This document shows, piece by piece, positions 36,722 through 46,600 of a stretch of DNA of 64,000 bases (position 1 is the first letter of the stretch; every line of letters begins with the position of its first letter). The notes beneath the pieces are model-generated. The model was not told the DNA's origin. It was given only the letters and a program-made list of their open reading frames with translations, and did no database searches. The DNA comes from an uncultured Veillonella sp. (GTDB lineage: Bacteria; Bacillota; Negativicutes; Veillonellales; Veillonellaceae), in the NCBI GenBank assembly GCA_900556785.1, contig USQK01000001.1, positions 1-64,000 of the forward strand. Reading direction: 5' to 3'. Made by a program: the position numbers and the translations under genes.

Positions 36722-37114
36722 TTAGTTAGCGTTTGCTCTACTATGCACTTTAGCCATAAATTTTTCGTTGTTAATGACAAAGCGTTCATGTGTACCACGA
36801 CCGATAATACCAATGCCATCAGAAGCTTCGATATCGAATGTGATTTTGCGACCTTCTACGGCGCTTACAATAGCTTTTGCTGTTACTGTTGCACCAAGTG
36901 GAGTAGGGGCTTCATGGGTGATGGATAAAGCAATACCTACAGTGCCTTCACCTTCTTCTAAGTATGGTTGTACTGCTGCTTGAGCCGCTTCTTCCATTAA
37001 AGCGCACATGGCTGGTGTGGCAAAGACATCTAAAGAACCAGATTTCATTGTTTTAGCAATATTAGATTCTGTAACTGTTACAGTAGCCGTAGCTGTTTGA
37101 CCTGCTGATACCAT
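36722..37114 (-). CDS. FlK-like hotdog thioesterase
   Basis: A 130-residue hotdog-fold thioesterase. Segments MCALMEEAAQAAV (catalytic Glu) and ALSITHEAPTPLGATVTA (catalytic His) match the fluoroacetyl-CoA thioesterase FlK group, whose non-fluorinated relatives hydrolyse short acyl-CoAs. GAAGG precedes the ATG on the minus strand. It is a single gene; the acyl-CoA substrate is unknown. The 240-bp gap upstream (37115-37354) is AT-rich with no structure that stands out. Confidence 0.88.
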   Translation of the reverse strand: MVSAGQTATATVTVTESNIAKTMKSGSLDVFATPAMCALMEEAAQAAVQPYLEEGEGTVGIALSITHEAPTPLGATVTAKAIVSAVEGRKITFDIEASDGIGIIGRGTHERFVINNEKFMAKVHSRANAN

Positions 37115-37354
37115 ATTATACCTTCTTTCATTAAGAAAATTCTCGTTATAATAGTATTATACATCTTTCGATAATTTTTATGCTAATGTAATGATACATA
37201 TTTTATAGATATATGTATACACCTCTAATGCTATATCGGTTATCAATTTTAAATATATTAAAAAAGCTATTCAAATTAAAGAAATGTAACTAGTTATAAC
37301 TGTTCTATAGAATACGTGATATAATGAAGCTAGTCTTTTTTATACGAGGTATAT

Positions 37355-38092
37355 ATGAGTAAAAGAAATTTAAAACCTTCTGGTGAAGGTTGGGTACAGT
37401 TAATAGCAGGCATAGGTTTTATTGTTTTATTAATTATTATAAATATTGTAGATCCTACATTTTATCCGACCATGTGGCACTTAGCAACAAGTGGCTCTAT
37501 GGAAGAGGTAGCGGAGTATATTCAAAGTTTTGGCCCTATGGCCATGTTGGTGAGTATGGTCCTCGATATTTTTGTTAACGCCGTAGGCTTTTTACCGTCA
37601 ATTTTCATATCTACAGCTAATGGTTTAGTATTTGGTATGTGGCCAGGGATCATTATTTCTTGGTTGGCTGAAACAATTGGTGTAGTCATTAGCTTTTATA
37701 TTATGCGTTACTTCTTACGTGATACAGCGGACAAGTTGATTGCTAAGAGTACGGTATTGATGAAAGTAGATGATTTTTCCGGTAAAAATGGTTTTGTGGT
37801 CATGTTATTTGCACGATCCTTACCATACTTTCCATCTGGTGTTATCACAGCACTTGGTGCCATTAGTAAAATCAAACCGAGAGACTATATATTAGCGAAT
37901 TTAATCGGGAAATTTCCATCTACAGCTCTTGAAGTAGCTATCGGTACAGATATCGTAAATTTCCAAGAGAATATGGGGCGATTAGGAATCATCGTAGTTG
38001 TTGCAGGTATTGTATACTTCATTCTTTGGAAAGTATATAAGAACTACATCAATAAGAAAAATGCTGAACAAGAGCACGATCCTAATGCTTAA
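37355..38092 (+). CDS. TVP38/TMEM64 (VTT domain) membrane protein
   Basis: A 245-residue membrane protein with about six hydrophobic segments. The VTT core is visible as FLPSIFISTANGLVFGMWPG, the AETIGVVISFYIMRYF segment and FARSLPYFPSGVITALGAIS. Bacterial VTT/DedA-related proteins have been linked to lipid scrambling and envelope homeostasis, but no specific role can be claimed here. A charged C-terminal tail (NKKNAEQEHDPNA) is probably cytoplasmic. Confidence 0.88.
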   Translation: MSKRNLKPSGEGWVQLIAGIGFIVLLIIINIVDPTFYPTMWHLATSGSMEEVAEYIQSFGPMAMLVSMVLDIFVNAVGFLPSIFISTANGLVFGMWPGIIISWLAETIGVVISFYIMRYFLRDTADKLIAKSTVLMKVDDFSGKNGFVVMLFARSLPYFPSGVITALGAISKIKPRDYILANLIGKFPSTALEVAIGTDIVNFQENMGRLGIIVVVAGIVYFILWKVYKNYINKKNAEQEHDPNA

Positions 38093-38148
38093 CAATCTCT
38101 AATTAATTAAATGTTATTCAATTTAGTATATATGAAAGAGGCGATAGT

Positions 38149-39342
38149 ATGAGTTTTTCTCTTCCTGAACGGGTGACCTTAAAAGGTCCTAATTTTATTC
38201 GTGAAGTATTTGAACGTGGTGTAGGGGTAGAAGGTTTTATTAGCTTTGGTATTGGCAATCCTGCACCAGAAGCCATTCCTGTTGAGGTTATTGAAAAGGC
38301 TTTTGATGAAGTGGTTCACTCTAATCCCATGAGTCTTTTACAATATGGACCAATGCAAGGGGATGCACGTTTAGCAGAATTGACATTAGAGCGTCTTGTA
38401 AAAACACATAAGATGAATCCAGAAGGACAAGGTCTTATAATCTCCAATGGTGCTGGTCAGCTATTAGGCCTTGTACCAATTACCGTATTGGAACCTGGCG
38501 ATGAAGTATACATGGATGAATTTACTTTTACTAGTGCTATCAATTCTGTACGCAATATGGGTGGTAAAGCATTAGGTATTAAGACTGATGAGTATGGCAT
38601 GATTCCTAGTGAATTAGAAAAAGCTGCTCAATCTGGTAAAGGTAAATATATTTATCTCATTCCTAACTTCCAAAATCCAACAGGTATTACGATGCCGTTG
38701 GAACGCCGTAAAGAAATTTACGCTATTGCCTCTAAATATGATTTGTTTATCTATGAAGATGATCCATACGGTGAGATTCGCTTTGCTGGTGAGTATATTC
38801 CAACATTTAAATCCTTTGATACAGAAAATCGTGTTCTCTATGCAGGTTCATATTCCAAGACATTATCTGCAGGTTTGCGCGTAGGTTTCCTATTTGGCCC
38901 AGCGAAGGTAATAGAAACTATTCAAGCATTAAAAAATAATACAGCAGGGCAAATGCCACTAGTTACACAAAAGGTTGTAGCTAACGTATTGGATTCAATC
39001 GATTACGATGAGCATTTAGATAATGTGCGCAAAGTATATAAAATGAAATGCGATGCTTTACTTAACGCTTTTGACAAGTATGCGAGTTCTAAAGTTCATT
39101 TAACTAAGCCTACAGGAGGTATGTTTGCATGGATGACTATGCCAGCTGAAGTTAACTGTGATGACTTCTTCGAAGCATGTATGGACAGAAATGTAGGGAT
39201 TATTAAGTGTGGCGCCTTTGCGGCTGATGGAGCAGGGGAAGGACATGCATTCCGTTTGAGCTATACTGTACCAACAGTAGAAGAAATTACAAAGGGCATG
39301 GAAATTCTTGGAGCTTTAACTAAAGAATTCTGTGGTGAGTAA
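38149..39342 (+). CDS. PLP-dependent aminotransferase, class I/II
   Basis: A 397-residue fold-type I aminotransferase of the 2-aminoadipate/MocR-like branch. The PLP lysine is K237 in SYSKTLSAGLRVGF. Other motifs are IGNPAPEAIP, LQYGPMQGD, ISNGAGQLLG, NFQNPTGITM and YEDDPYGE. No N-terminal GntR helix-turn-helix is present, so it is an enzyme, not a regulator. GAAAGAGG precedes the ATG. The amino-acid substrate is not determined. Confidence 0.92.
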   Translation: MSFSLPERVTLKGPNFIREVFERGVGVEGFISFGIGNPAPEAIPVEVIEKAFDEVVHSNPMSLLQYGPMQGDARLAELTLERLVKTHKMNPEGQGLIISNGAGQLLGLVPITVLEPGDEVYMDEFTFTSAINSVRNMGGKALGIKTDEYGMIPSELEKAAQSGKGKYIYLIPNFQNPTGITMPLERRKEIYAIASKYDLFIYEDDPYGEIRFAGEYIPTFKSFDTENRVLYAGSYSKTLSAGLRVGFLFGPAKVIETIQALKNNTAGQMPLVTQKVVANVLDSIDYDEHLDNVRKVYKMKCDALLNAFDKYASSKVHLTKPTGGMFAWMTMPAEVNCDDFFEACMDRNVGIIKCGAFAADGAGEGHAFRLSYTVPTVEEITKGMEILGALTKEFCGE

Positions 39343-39346
39343 TATA

Positions 39347-39376
39347 TTGATAAAGTTTGATATGACATGATACAAT
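39347..39376 (+). promoter_or_regulatory. Promoter of the Mrp-like gene
   Basis: TTGATA (39347-39352), an 18-bp spacer and TACAAT (39371-39376). The -10 box lies inside the operator-like repeat described next. Confidence 0.6.
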
Positions 39377-39401
39377 GTAACAGTAGATACATTGTATCTA
39401 C
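39369..39401. promoter_or_regulatory. Palindromic repeated operator over the Mrp promoter
   Basis: A perfect 19-bp palindrome (39383-39401, GTAGATACA-T-TGTATCTAC) follows a second site, GATACAATGTA (39369-39379), that covers the -10 box. The 11-base core recurs with a 17-bp period, and 39369-39379 also pairs perfectly with 39388-39398. This is the layout of tandem repressor sites. The regulator is unknown. The core resembles CopY/BlaI boxes (TACA-N2-TGTA), but its centre is one base, not two. Confidence 0.65.
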
Positions 39402-39465
39402 CATATAGAAAAAAAGTTTTACATATAGATGTGAGGTAGTTCCTCAAAGAAAGTAGGTGTTTACT

Positions 39466-40275
39466 ATGGGTTGCGGTAGCAGCAGTGATTCTGGTTGCGG
39501 TGGCGGCGCTCCTCAACAACCTCAAGATCTTACAGCTCCATTACACGAGCTTAGTTCTGTTAAACATGTAATCGGCGTAGTATCTGGTAAAGGTGGCGTA
39601 GGTAAATCCTCCGTTACAAGCTTAATGGCCATTACTATGGCGCGTAAAGGTTACAAAGTTGGTATCCTCGATGCGGATATTACAGGTCCTTCAATTCCTA
39701 AGATGTTCGGCATCAAGGAAAAAGCATATGCTGACGAAATTGGTATGTATCCGGTAAAATCCAAAGGCGGTATTGACGTTATGTCTGTTAACCTTCTTTT
39801 GGAAAACGATACAGATCCTGTTTTATGGCGTGGTCCTATTTTGGGCAATGTTGTAAAACAATTCTATAGTGATGTTATTTGGAAAGACATCGATTATTTA
39901 TTCGTTGATATGCCACCAGGAACAGGTGACGTAGCAATTACTGTATATCAATCCTTAAAATTGGATGGGATCATCATTGTTACATCTCCTCAAGACTTGG
40001 TATCCATGATTGTTGAAAAAGCAGTAAAAATGGCTGATTTAATGCAAGTGCCTATTATTGGTGTAGTGGAAAACTACTCTTACTTCCATTGCCCAGATAA
40101 CGGTAAGGATTACCAAATCTTTGGTGAAAGCCACATTGAAGAAATCCTTCAAAAATACGGTCTATTATTGTTGAACCGTTTACCAATTGATCCAACTATT
40201 GCAAATCTTTGCGACCAAGGTGATATTGAGTCTATCGAAAAAACAAACTTAGAGAACGTATCTCTACCTGAATAG
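39466..40275 (+). CDS. Mrp/NBP35 family Fe-S carrier ATPase
   Basis: A 269-residue deviant Walker A P-loop ATPase (GKGGVGKSS, about 41-49; DADITGPSIPKMFG; FVDMPPGTGDVA) that in relatives binds and delivers [4Fe-4S] clusters. A Gly/Cys/Ser-rich N-terminus (MGCGSSSDSGCGGG) may add ligands. The C-terminal CxxC used by the family to bridge a cluster reads C209-P-D-N212, so the second cysteine is missing. ATG at 39466 is preferred over an in-frame start at 39457 that would overlap the weak AGTAGG site. It is regulated by the palindromic repeats upstream, by inference. Confidence 0.9.
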   Translation: MGCGSSSDSGCGGGAPQQPQDLTAPLHELSSVKHVIGVVSGKGGVGKSSVTSLMAITMARKGYKVGILDADITGPSIPKMFGIKEKAYADEIGMYPVKSKGGIDVMSVNLLLENDTDPVLWRGPILGNVVKQFYSDVIWKDIDYLFVDMPPGTGDVAITVYQSLKLDGIIIVTSPQDLVSMIVEKAVKMADLMQVPIIGVVENYSYFHCPDNGKDYQIFGESHIEEILQKYGLLLLNRLPIDPTIANLCDQGDIESIEKTNLENVSLPE

Positions 40276-40291
40276 GATTTATATGATGATG

Positions 40292-40327
40292 AAAGCTGTG
40301 CATACCTCGGGATGCACAGCTTTTTTT
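40292..40327 (+). terminator. Terminator after the Mrp-like gene
   Basis: A 12-bp perfect stem (40292-40303 with 40312-40323, loop of 8) ending in a run of seven Ts. Confidence 0.92.
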
Positions 40328-40412
40328 CACATCTTTTTATCTTGTAATATATTATATTTATGATAAGAGGATATAAATATATTTTAGTTTTTCCTATGTA
40401 GGAGGTATGTGT

Positions 40413-41813
40413 ATGAAAAAACTATTAAACTGGATTATTCCAGCGGTCTTTGGTATAGGCCTATGGTTTATTCCGACGCCAGAGGGTTTAACACCTCAAT
40501 CTTGGCATTTATTCGCCATCTTTGTTGCTACTATCGTAGGCTTTATTACTCAGCCATTACCGATTGGTGGCGTATCTATCATTGTAATTACTGTGGCGGC
40601 TTTGACTGGTACTTTGAAAATCGGCGAAGCTATCTCTGGTTTTGCTAACTCTGCTATTTGGTTAATCGTAGGTGCGTTCTTATTCTCTCGTGGCTTTATT
40701 AAAACTGGTTTGGGGAAACGTATTGCGTATAATTTGATTGCTGCTTTTGGTAGTAGCTCCTTACGTTTGGCTTATGCATTAGCATTATCTGATTTAATTT
40801 TGGCTCCAGCAACTCCATCTAATACAGCTCGTGTAGGTGGTGTTATCATGCCAATTACTACCAGCTTGGCAAAAGCTTTCGGTTCTGAACCTCAAGATGG
40901 ACCTCGTAAAATTGGTTCCTTCTTGATGCAATCCATTTACCAAGTTAATACGATTACATCTGCTATGTTCCAAACATCCATGGCTGGTAACACATTGGTT
41001 GCAGCATTAGCGCTTCAATCATTTGGTATCGGCATCACATGGGGTGATTGGGCTATGGCTGCCATCGTGCCAGGTATAATTGCATTGATCATTATGCCGT
41101 ACTTTATTTACAAAGTATATCCACCTGAAATTACAGATGCTCGCGAAGCACAACAAATGATTAAAGAAGAGTTAAAAGGCCTTGGTAAAATGTCTTTCCA
41201 AGAATGGGTTATGCTAGGCGTATTCGTTTTAGCTTTAGTGTTATGGGCTACCTCTCAATTCACAAAGATTGATGCTACAACTGTTGCATTCTTGGGCATT
41301 TCTATTTTGCTTGCTACTAGCGTTCTTGTTTGGGACGATGTTAAAAGTGAAAAAGGTGCTTGGGATACATTAGTTTGGATGGGTACATTAATGGGCTTTG
41401 CTGGTTTCTTATCCAAATTGGGCTTTATTAAATGGGCAACAGTACTTGTAGGCGGTTATATTCCAGAAGGATCTTGGATTATTGCCTTCGTTATAGCTGT
41501 ACTTATTAATACATATTCCCACTATGTATTCGCATCTTTAACTGCACATATTTCTGCAATGTTCGTAGCATTCTCTGCAATTGCTATCTCTGCAGGTGCA
41601 CCACCAATGTTGACATTGTTGATGATTGCATTCACATCTAACTTGTGTATGTCTTTGACTCACTATGCTGCAGGTCCATCTCCAGTAATCTATAATACTG
41701 GGTATGTTTCTCAAAATACATGGTGGAAACTTGGTTTCTTCACATCTATAATCAACTTAATTATCTTCATGGGGCTTGGCTCTGTATGGATGAAGTTAAT
41801 TGGTATGTGGTAA
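40413..41813 (+). CDS. DASS family anion:Na+ symporter
   Basis: A 466-residue inner-membrane transporter with about 12 hydrophobic segments. The substrate/sodium signature is visible as LAPATPSNTARVGGVIMPI (about 130-148) and, in the second half, SHYVFASLTAHIS and HYAAGPSPVIYNTGY. It is closest in pattern to 2-oxoglutarate/malate (dicarboxylate) translocators. ATG at 40413 has GGAGG 7 nt upstream; the ATG at 40407 is too close to it. It stands alone between terminators. C4-dicarboxylate uptake or exchange would fit a malate/succinate-based metabolism (inference). Confidence 0.92.
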   Translation: MKKLLNWIIPAVFGIGLWFIPTPEGLTPQSWHLFAIFVATIVGFITQPLPIGGVSIIVITVAALTGTLKIGEAISGFANSAIWLIVGAFLFSRGFIKTGLGKRIAYNLIAAFGSSSLRLAYALALSDLILAPATPSNTARVGGVIMPITTSLAKAFGSEPQDGPRKIGSFLMQSIYQVNTITSAMFQTSMAGNTLVAALALQSFGIGITWGDWAMAAIVPGIIALIIMPYFIYKVYPPEITDAREAQQMIKEELKGLGKMSFQEWVMLGVFVLALVLWATSQFTKIDATTVAFLGISILLATSVLVWDDVKSEKGAWDTLVWMGTLMGFAGFLSKLGFIKWATVLVGGYIPEGSWIIAFVIAVLINTYSHYVFASLTAHISAMFVAFSAIAISAGAPPMLTLLMIAFTSNLCMSLTHYAAGPSPVIYNTGYVSQNTWWKLGFFTSIINLIIFMGLGSVWMKLIGMW

Positions 41814-41900
41814 AATCCATTACTGACAATTTTATAGGATTGTAATGCATGCACTTTAATTTTTTTAGACTTAGTGTACTATGCATTTATATCGTATATA

Positions 41901-41930
41901 AAAAGCCGTCCCGATAGGGGCGGCTTTTTG
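41901..41930 (+). terminator. Terminator after the DASS transporter
   Basis: A 12-bp stem (41901-41912 with 41917-41928, loop GATA, one G-T pair) followed by Ts. Confidence 0.92.
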
Positions 41931-42046
41931 TGATAAAATATGAGTAGTTAATAGATAATTAATGTAAATATTGTAAAATAATATACATAATAAATTATTC
42001 AAGCTAATTGTACAAATTTTATATGATTTGTGTATAGGAGGGACCT

Positions 42047-43396
42047 ATGAAGTTTGATAATGAACAATTATTAAAGTATATTGGCGCTTGTACATCTCCG
42101 TATCACACAGTAGATACGAGTTTACAAATGCTTTTGGACTCAGGATTTACAGAGCTCAGTTTAGAAGATGAGTGGCAGTTAGACTCTGGTTCTTATGTAG
42201 TTAACGTGTTCGGCACCACCTTATTTGCCTTTCATATAGGAAAGAAACCAGAACATACATTACGTATTGCGTCGGCTCATACAGATTTTCCTGCTATTCG
42301 TGTTAAACCAAACCCTATAACCTCTGTGAAAGGATACACAAAGTTAAATGTAGAAATGTATGGCGGTCTTATAGAAAATACATGGCTTGATCGTCCATTA
42401 GGTGCAGCAGGTACGGTTGTGTTAAAAGGGAAAAATGCCTTTGACGTAGATTCTGTTCTAGTCGATACGAAACGGCCTATCGCTATTGTTCCAAATCTAG
42501 CCATTCATATGAATCGTTCTGTTAATGATGGGGTTAAACTAAATCGTCAAAAAGAAATGCTTCCTATATTGACGATGGAACGTAATAATGAAGATAATCC
42601 TACAAAACTTTTAAATAATAGAAATAATCCAAGTTTATTCCCAGAATCAGATACTCAATACGATGAGTGGACAAAGTTTTTAGCTGATGAAGTAGATTGC
42701 GATCCTTCCGAAATATTATCTTATGAAATGACGTTATATCCTACAGAACAAGGCTGTTTACTCGGTACGGAAGGTGACTTCATTAGCTCACCTCGTTTAG
42801 ATAATTTAACATCTTGCTTTGGTGTATTATCTGGTATTATTCAAGCTCGAAAAACGAATGTCAATGGTGTTCGTTGTGCTATACTCTTTGATAACGAAGA
42901 GGTGGGCAGTCGTACAAAACAAGGTGGGGCGGGTATGATATTACCAAATCTCATTAAACGCGTGTATGACGCATTAGGATATTCTAATCAAGAGATGGAC
43001 AGTTTTATTTCTAAAGGTTTTATGATTTCCTCCGATGTGGCTCACGGATTACATCCAAACTATCCAGAGAAAAATGATATTACGAATATTCCTGTACTTA
43101 ATAAAGGGCTATCCCTTAAGATTGCATGTAGCCAATCTTACGCTGGGGATGCTAAGGCCATTGCTATCGTTAAAGGCCTTTGTGAAGAAGCGGATGCACA
43201 GTATCAGATTTATGTAAATCGTTCGGATATTCCAGGTGGATCTACAGTAGGTTCCATTTCATCAGCTATGTTACCAATGCGTACTATTGATGTAGGCTTG
43301 CCTCTTTTAGCAATGCATTCAGCTAGAGAATTGATGGGGGCAGCTGATCAAGAGCAATTAAATCGATTAATGAATCATTTTCTAGGTGGTAAGTAA
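42047..43396 (+). CDS. M18 family aminopeptidase, copy 1
   Basis: A 449-residue cytoplasmic zinc aminopeptidase. Metal-site and catalytic segments are SAHTDFPAIRVKPNP, RPLGAAGTVV, LFDNEEVGSRTKQG, SSDVAHGLHPNYPEK and LPLLAMHSARELMG. Family members are tetrahedral dodecamers that release N-terminal acidic or neutral residues. AGGAGGG precedes the ATG. A second, clearly diverged M18 enzyme lies at 55616. A hairpin terminator follows. Confidence 0.93.
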   Translation: MKFDNEQLLKYIGACTSPYHTVDTSLQMLLDSGFTELSLEDEWQLDSGSYVVNVFGTTLFAFHIGKKPEHTLRIASAHTDFPAIRVKPNPITSVKGYTKLNVEMYGGLIENTWLDRPLGAAGTVVLKGKNAFDVDSVLVDTKRPIAIVPNLAIHMNRSVNDGVKLNRQKEMLPILTMERNNEDNPTKLLNNRNNPSLFPESDTQYDEWTKFLADEVDCDPSEILSYEMTLYPTEQGCLLGTEGDFISSPRLDNLTSCFGVLSGIIQARKTNVNGVRCAILFDNEEVGSRTKQGGAGMILPNLIKRVYDALGYSNQEMDSFISKGFMISSDVAHGLHPNYPEKNDITNIPVLNKGLSLKIACSQSYAGDAKAIAIVKGLCEEADAQYQIYVNRSDIPGGSTVGSISSAMLPMRTIDVGLPLLAMHSARELMGAADQEQLNRLMNHFLGGK

Positions 43397-43551
43397 TATA
43401 AAATGGAATTTATTCGATGTGCATTATTGAAAGACATATGATTTTTTGTAATGAACAGTAAAAAATATATTTTATACTTTCATAATTGGTATAATCCTTT
43501 AAATATAATGAAAATATTGTATAATAAGTATATATTATTATGAATATAAAA

Positions 43552-43580
43552 CCTCATCATAAATTTTGATGAGGCTTTCC
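43552..43580 (+). terminator. Probable terminator after aminopeptidase copy 1
   Basis: An 8-bp perfect stem (43552-43559 with 43567-43574) preceded by AAAA and followed by CTTTCCT. The tail is weak. The rest of the 280-bp gap before pyc is AT-rich and featureless. Confidence 0.6.
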
Positions 43581-43677
43581 TCAATATTGATTTATCTATA
43601 AGTATAGGAAATATTCATATATTAATAAAAATGAAAGCTGATAGTTCACATTTGTGGAAGCTAGTAGGAGGCAATAC

Positions 43678-46600
43678 ATGAGAAAAATTAAATCCGTATT
43701 GGTTGCCAACCGTGGAGAAATTGCGATCCGCGTGTTCCGTGCATGTAATGAAATGGGAATTAAGACTGTAGCCATTTACTCTAAAGAGGATACATTATCC
43801 TTGCACCGTAACCAAGCCGATGAAGCCTATCTCGTAGGGGAAGGTAAAAAACCAGTTGACGCATATCTTGATATTGAAGATATCATCCGTATTGCAAAAG
43901 AACATGACATCGATGCTATCCATCCAGGTTATGGCTTCTTATCTGAAAATGAAGGCTTTGCTCGTCGTTGTGAAGAAGAAGGAATTATCTTTATTGGGCC
44001 TAAAATCAAGCATTTGAATATGTTTGGTGATAAAGTAAATGCTCGTGAGCAAGCTAAATTAGCAAAAATTCCGATGATCCCAGGTTCTGATGGGGCTTTA
44101 AAAGATTATGCTCAACTAGAAGAATTTGCTGATACACATGGTTTTCCATTGATGATTAAAGCCGTTAATGGCGGCGGCGGTCGTGGTATGCGTGAAGTTC
44201 ATCATAAAGAAGATCTTCGAGATGCATATGATCGTGCTAAATCTGAAGCGAAAGCTGCGTTTGGCGATGATGATGTATATGTAGAAAAACTTATCGTAGA
44301 GCCTAAACATATTGAAGTTCAAATCTTAGGTGATGAACATGGCAATGTAGTTCATTTGCATGAACGTGATTGCTCTGTTCAACGTCGTCACCAAAAAGTA
44401 GTTGAAATGGCGCCAGCCTTTGCGTTATCATTAGAAACTCGTAAAGCTGTATGTGATGCTGCCGTTAAAATCATGAAAAATGTTGGCTACGTGAATGCAG
44501 GTACTGTAGAATTTTTGGTAACTGCTGATGGTAGCTTCTACTTTATCGAAGTTAATCCACGTATTCAAGTAGAGCATACTGTAACAGAAATGATTACAGA
44601 TATTGACATTGTTCATGCTCAAATTAGAATCGCTGAAGGCTTTAGTTTACATAGCCCTGAAGTAGGTATTCCTGAGCAGGATAAAATTCCTTGTAAAGGC
44701 ACTGCTATCCAATGTCGTATTACCACAGAAGATCCTAAAAACAACTTTATGCCTGATACCGGTAAAATCTTAGCGTACCGTAGCTCTGGTGGTTTTGGTA
44801 TCCGTCTTGATTCTGGTAATGCTTTTACAGGTGCCGTTGTAACACCTTACTATGACTCCTTGCTTGTGAAAGCGACAGCATTTGGTCCTAACAACGAAGA
44901 AACTATTCGTAAAATGCTTCGTTGCTTAAAAGAGTTCCGTATTCGCGGTGTAAAAACAAATATTCACTTCTTGATTAATGTATTGGAACATCCTGAATTC
45001 CAAAGTGGTTCTTACAATGTAAACTTCATTGAAGAACATCCTGAATTATTCGAATTGAAACCAGATCGTGACCGTGGTACTAAATTATTACGTTACATTG
45101 CTGATGTTACTATTAATGGCTATTCTGGTGCAGGGGCTCAAGAGGTTCCTGACTTTGAACCGATTCAAATGCCATCTACTTTGGATGTAAGTCCAGCATC
45201 TGGTACAAAACAAAAATTTGATGAACTTGGACCAGATAAATTCAGTAAATGGTTATCGGAACAAAAACAAGTATTCTTCACTGATACCACTTGGCGTGAT
45301 GCCCATCAATCCTTGTTTGCTACACGTCTTCGTACAATCGATATGGCTCGCGTAGCTGGTCATGCTGCAAAAGGTGTACCTAACTTATTCTCCTTAGAAT
45401 GTTGGGGGGGTGCTACTTTTGACGTATCATACCGATTCTTACATGAAGATCCGTGGGAGCGTTTGCGCATGTTCCGTCGTGAAGTGCCAAATACATTGCT
45501 TCAAATGCTTCTTCGTGGTGCAAATGCCGTAGGTTACACATCGTATCCAGACAACGTAGTTCGTCAATTCATTCAACGGGCTGCTGCTAATGGTATTGAT
45601 GTATTCCGCGTATTTGATAGCTTGAATAGTCTTGATAATATGCATGTTGCTATCGATGAAGTGCGTGCACAAAATAAAATAGCTGAAGTTGCATTGTGCT
45701 ATACTGGCGATATCCTTGATGGTGCTCGTACAAAATACAACTTGGTCTATTATGTAAATATGGCAAAAGAGCTTGAAAAAGCTGGTGCCAATATTATTGC
45801 CATTAAAGATATGGCCGGCCTTTTAAAACCACAAGCTTCTTATAACTTGGTATCTGCCTTGAAAGATGCTGTCTCTGTTCCAATTCACTTGCATACTCAT
45901 GAAGGCTCCGGTAACTCTATCTATACATATGGCCGCGCTGTAGATGCTGGTGTTGATGTAATCGACTTAGCATACTCAGCATTTGCTAATGGTACTTCTC
46001 AACCTAGCATGAATTCCATGTACTATGCATTGTCTGGTCATGAACGTCAACCAGAAATGAACATTGATTACATGGAAGAAATGTCTCATTATTTTGGTAG
46101 TATCAGACCATATTACAAAGGTGTAGATAAAGCAGAAGCATATCCTAATACTGAAGTATATCAACATGAAATGCCAGGTGGACAATACTCTAACTTGCAA
46201 CAACAAGCTAAAATGGTAGGGCTTGGTGATCGTTGGACAGATATTAAGAAAATGTACCACCAAGTAAACATGATGTTTGGTGATATCATTAAAGTTACAC
46301 CATCCTCTAAAGTGGTAGGGGATATGACATTGTACATGGTACAAAACAACTTAACTGAAAAAGATATCTACGAAAAAGGCGATGTATTGGATTTCCCTCA
46401 ATCCGTAGTTGAATTCTTTGAAGGACGTCTTGGTACTCCATATCAAGGCTTCCCTGAAAAATTACAAAAAATCATCTTGAAAGGTGCTCGCCCAATCACA
46501 GTTCGCCCTGGTGCTGTATTACCTCCAACAGATTTTGAACATATTCGTCATGAATTAAGCGAAATGGGAGCCCAAACAACTGATGAAGATATTAGTGCAT

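Noticed and set aside
39369..39398. Reading the inverted repeat before the Mrp gene as a terminator of the aminotransferase gene
   Set aside because: It overlaps a -10 box, has no T-run directly after it, and contains a 17-bp direct periodicity that fits operators better.
39369..39401. CopY/BlaI-type box
   Set aside because: Those sites read TACA-N2-TGTA; here the centre is one base in both copies.
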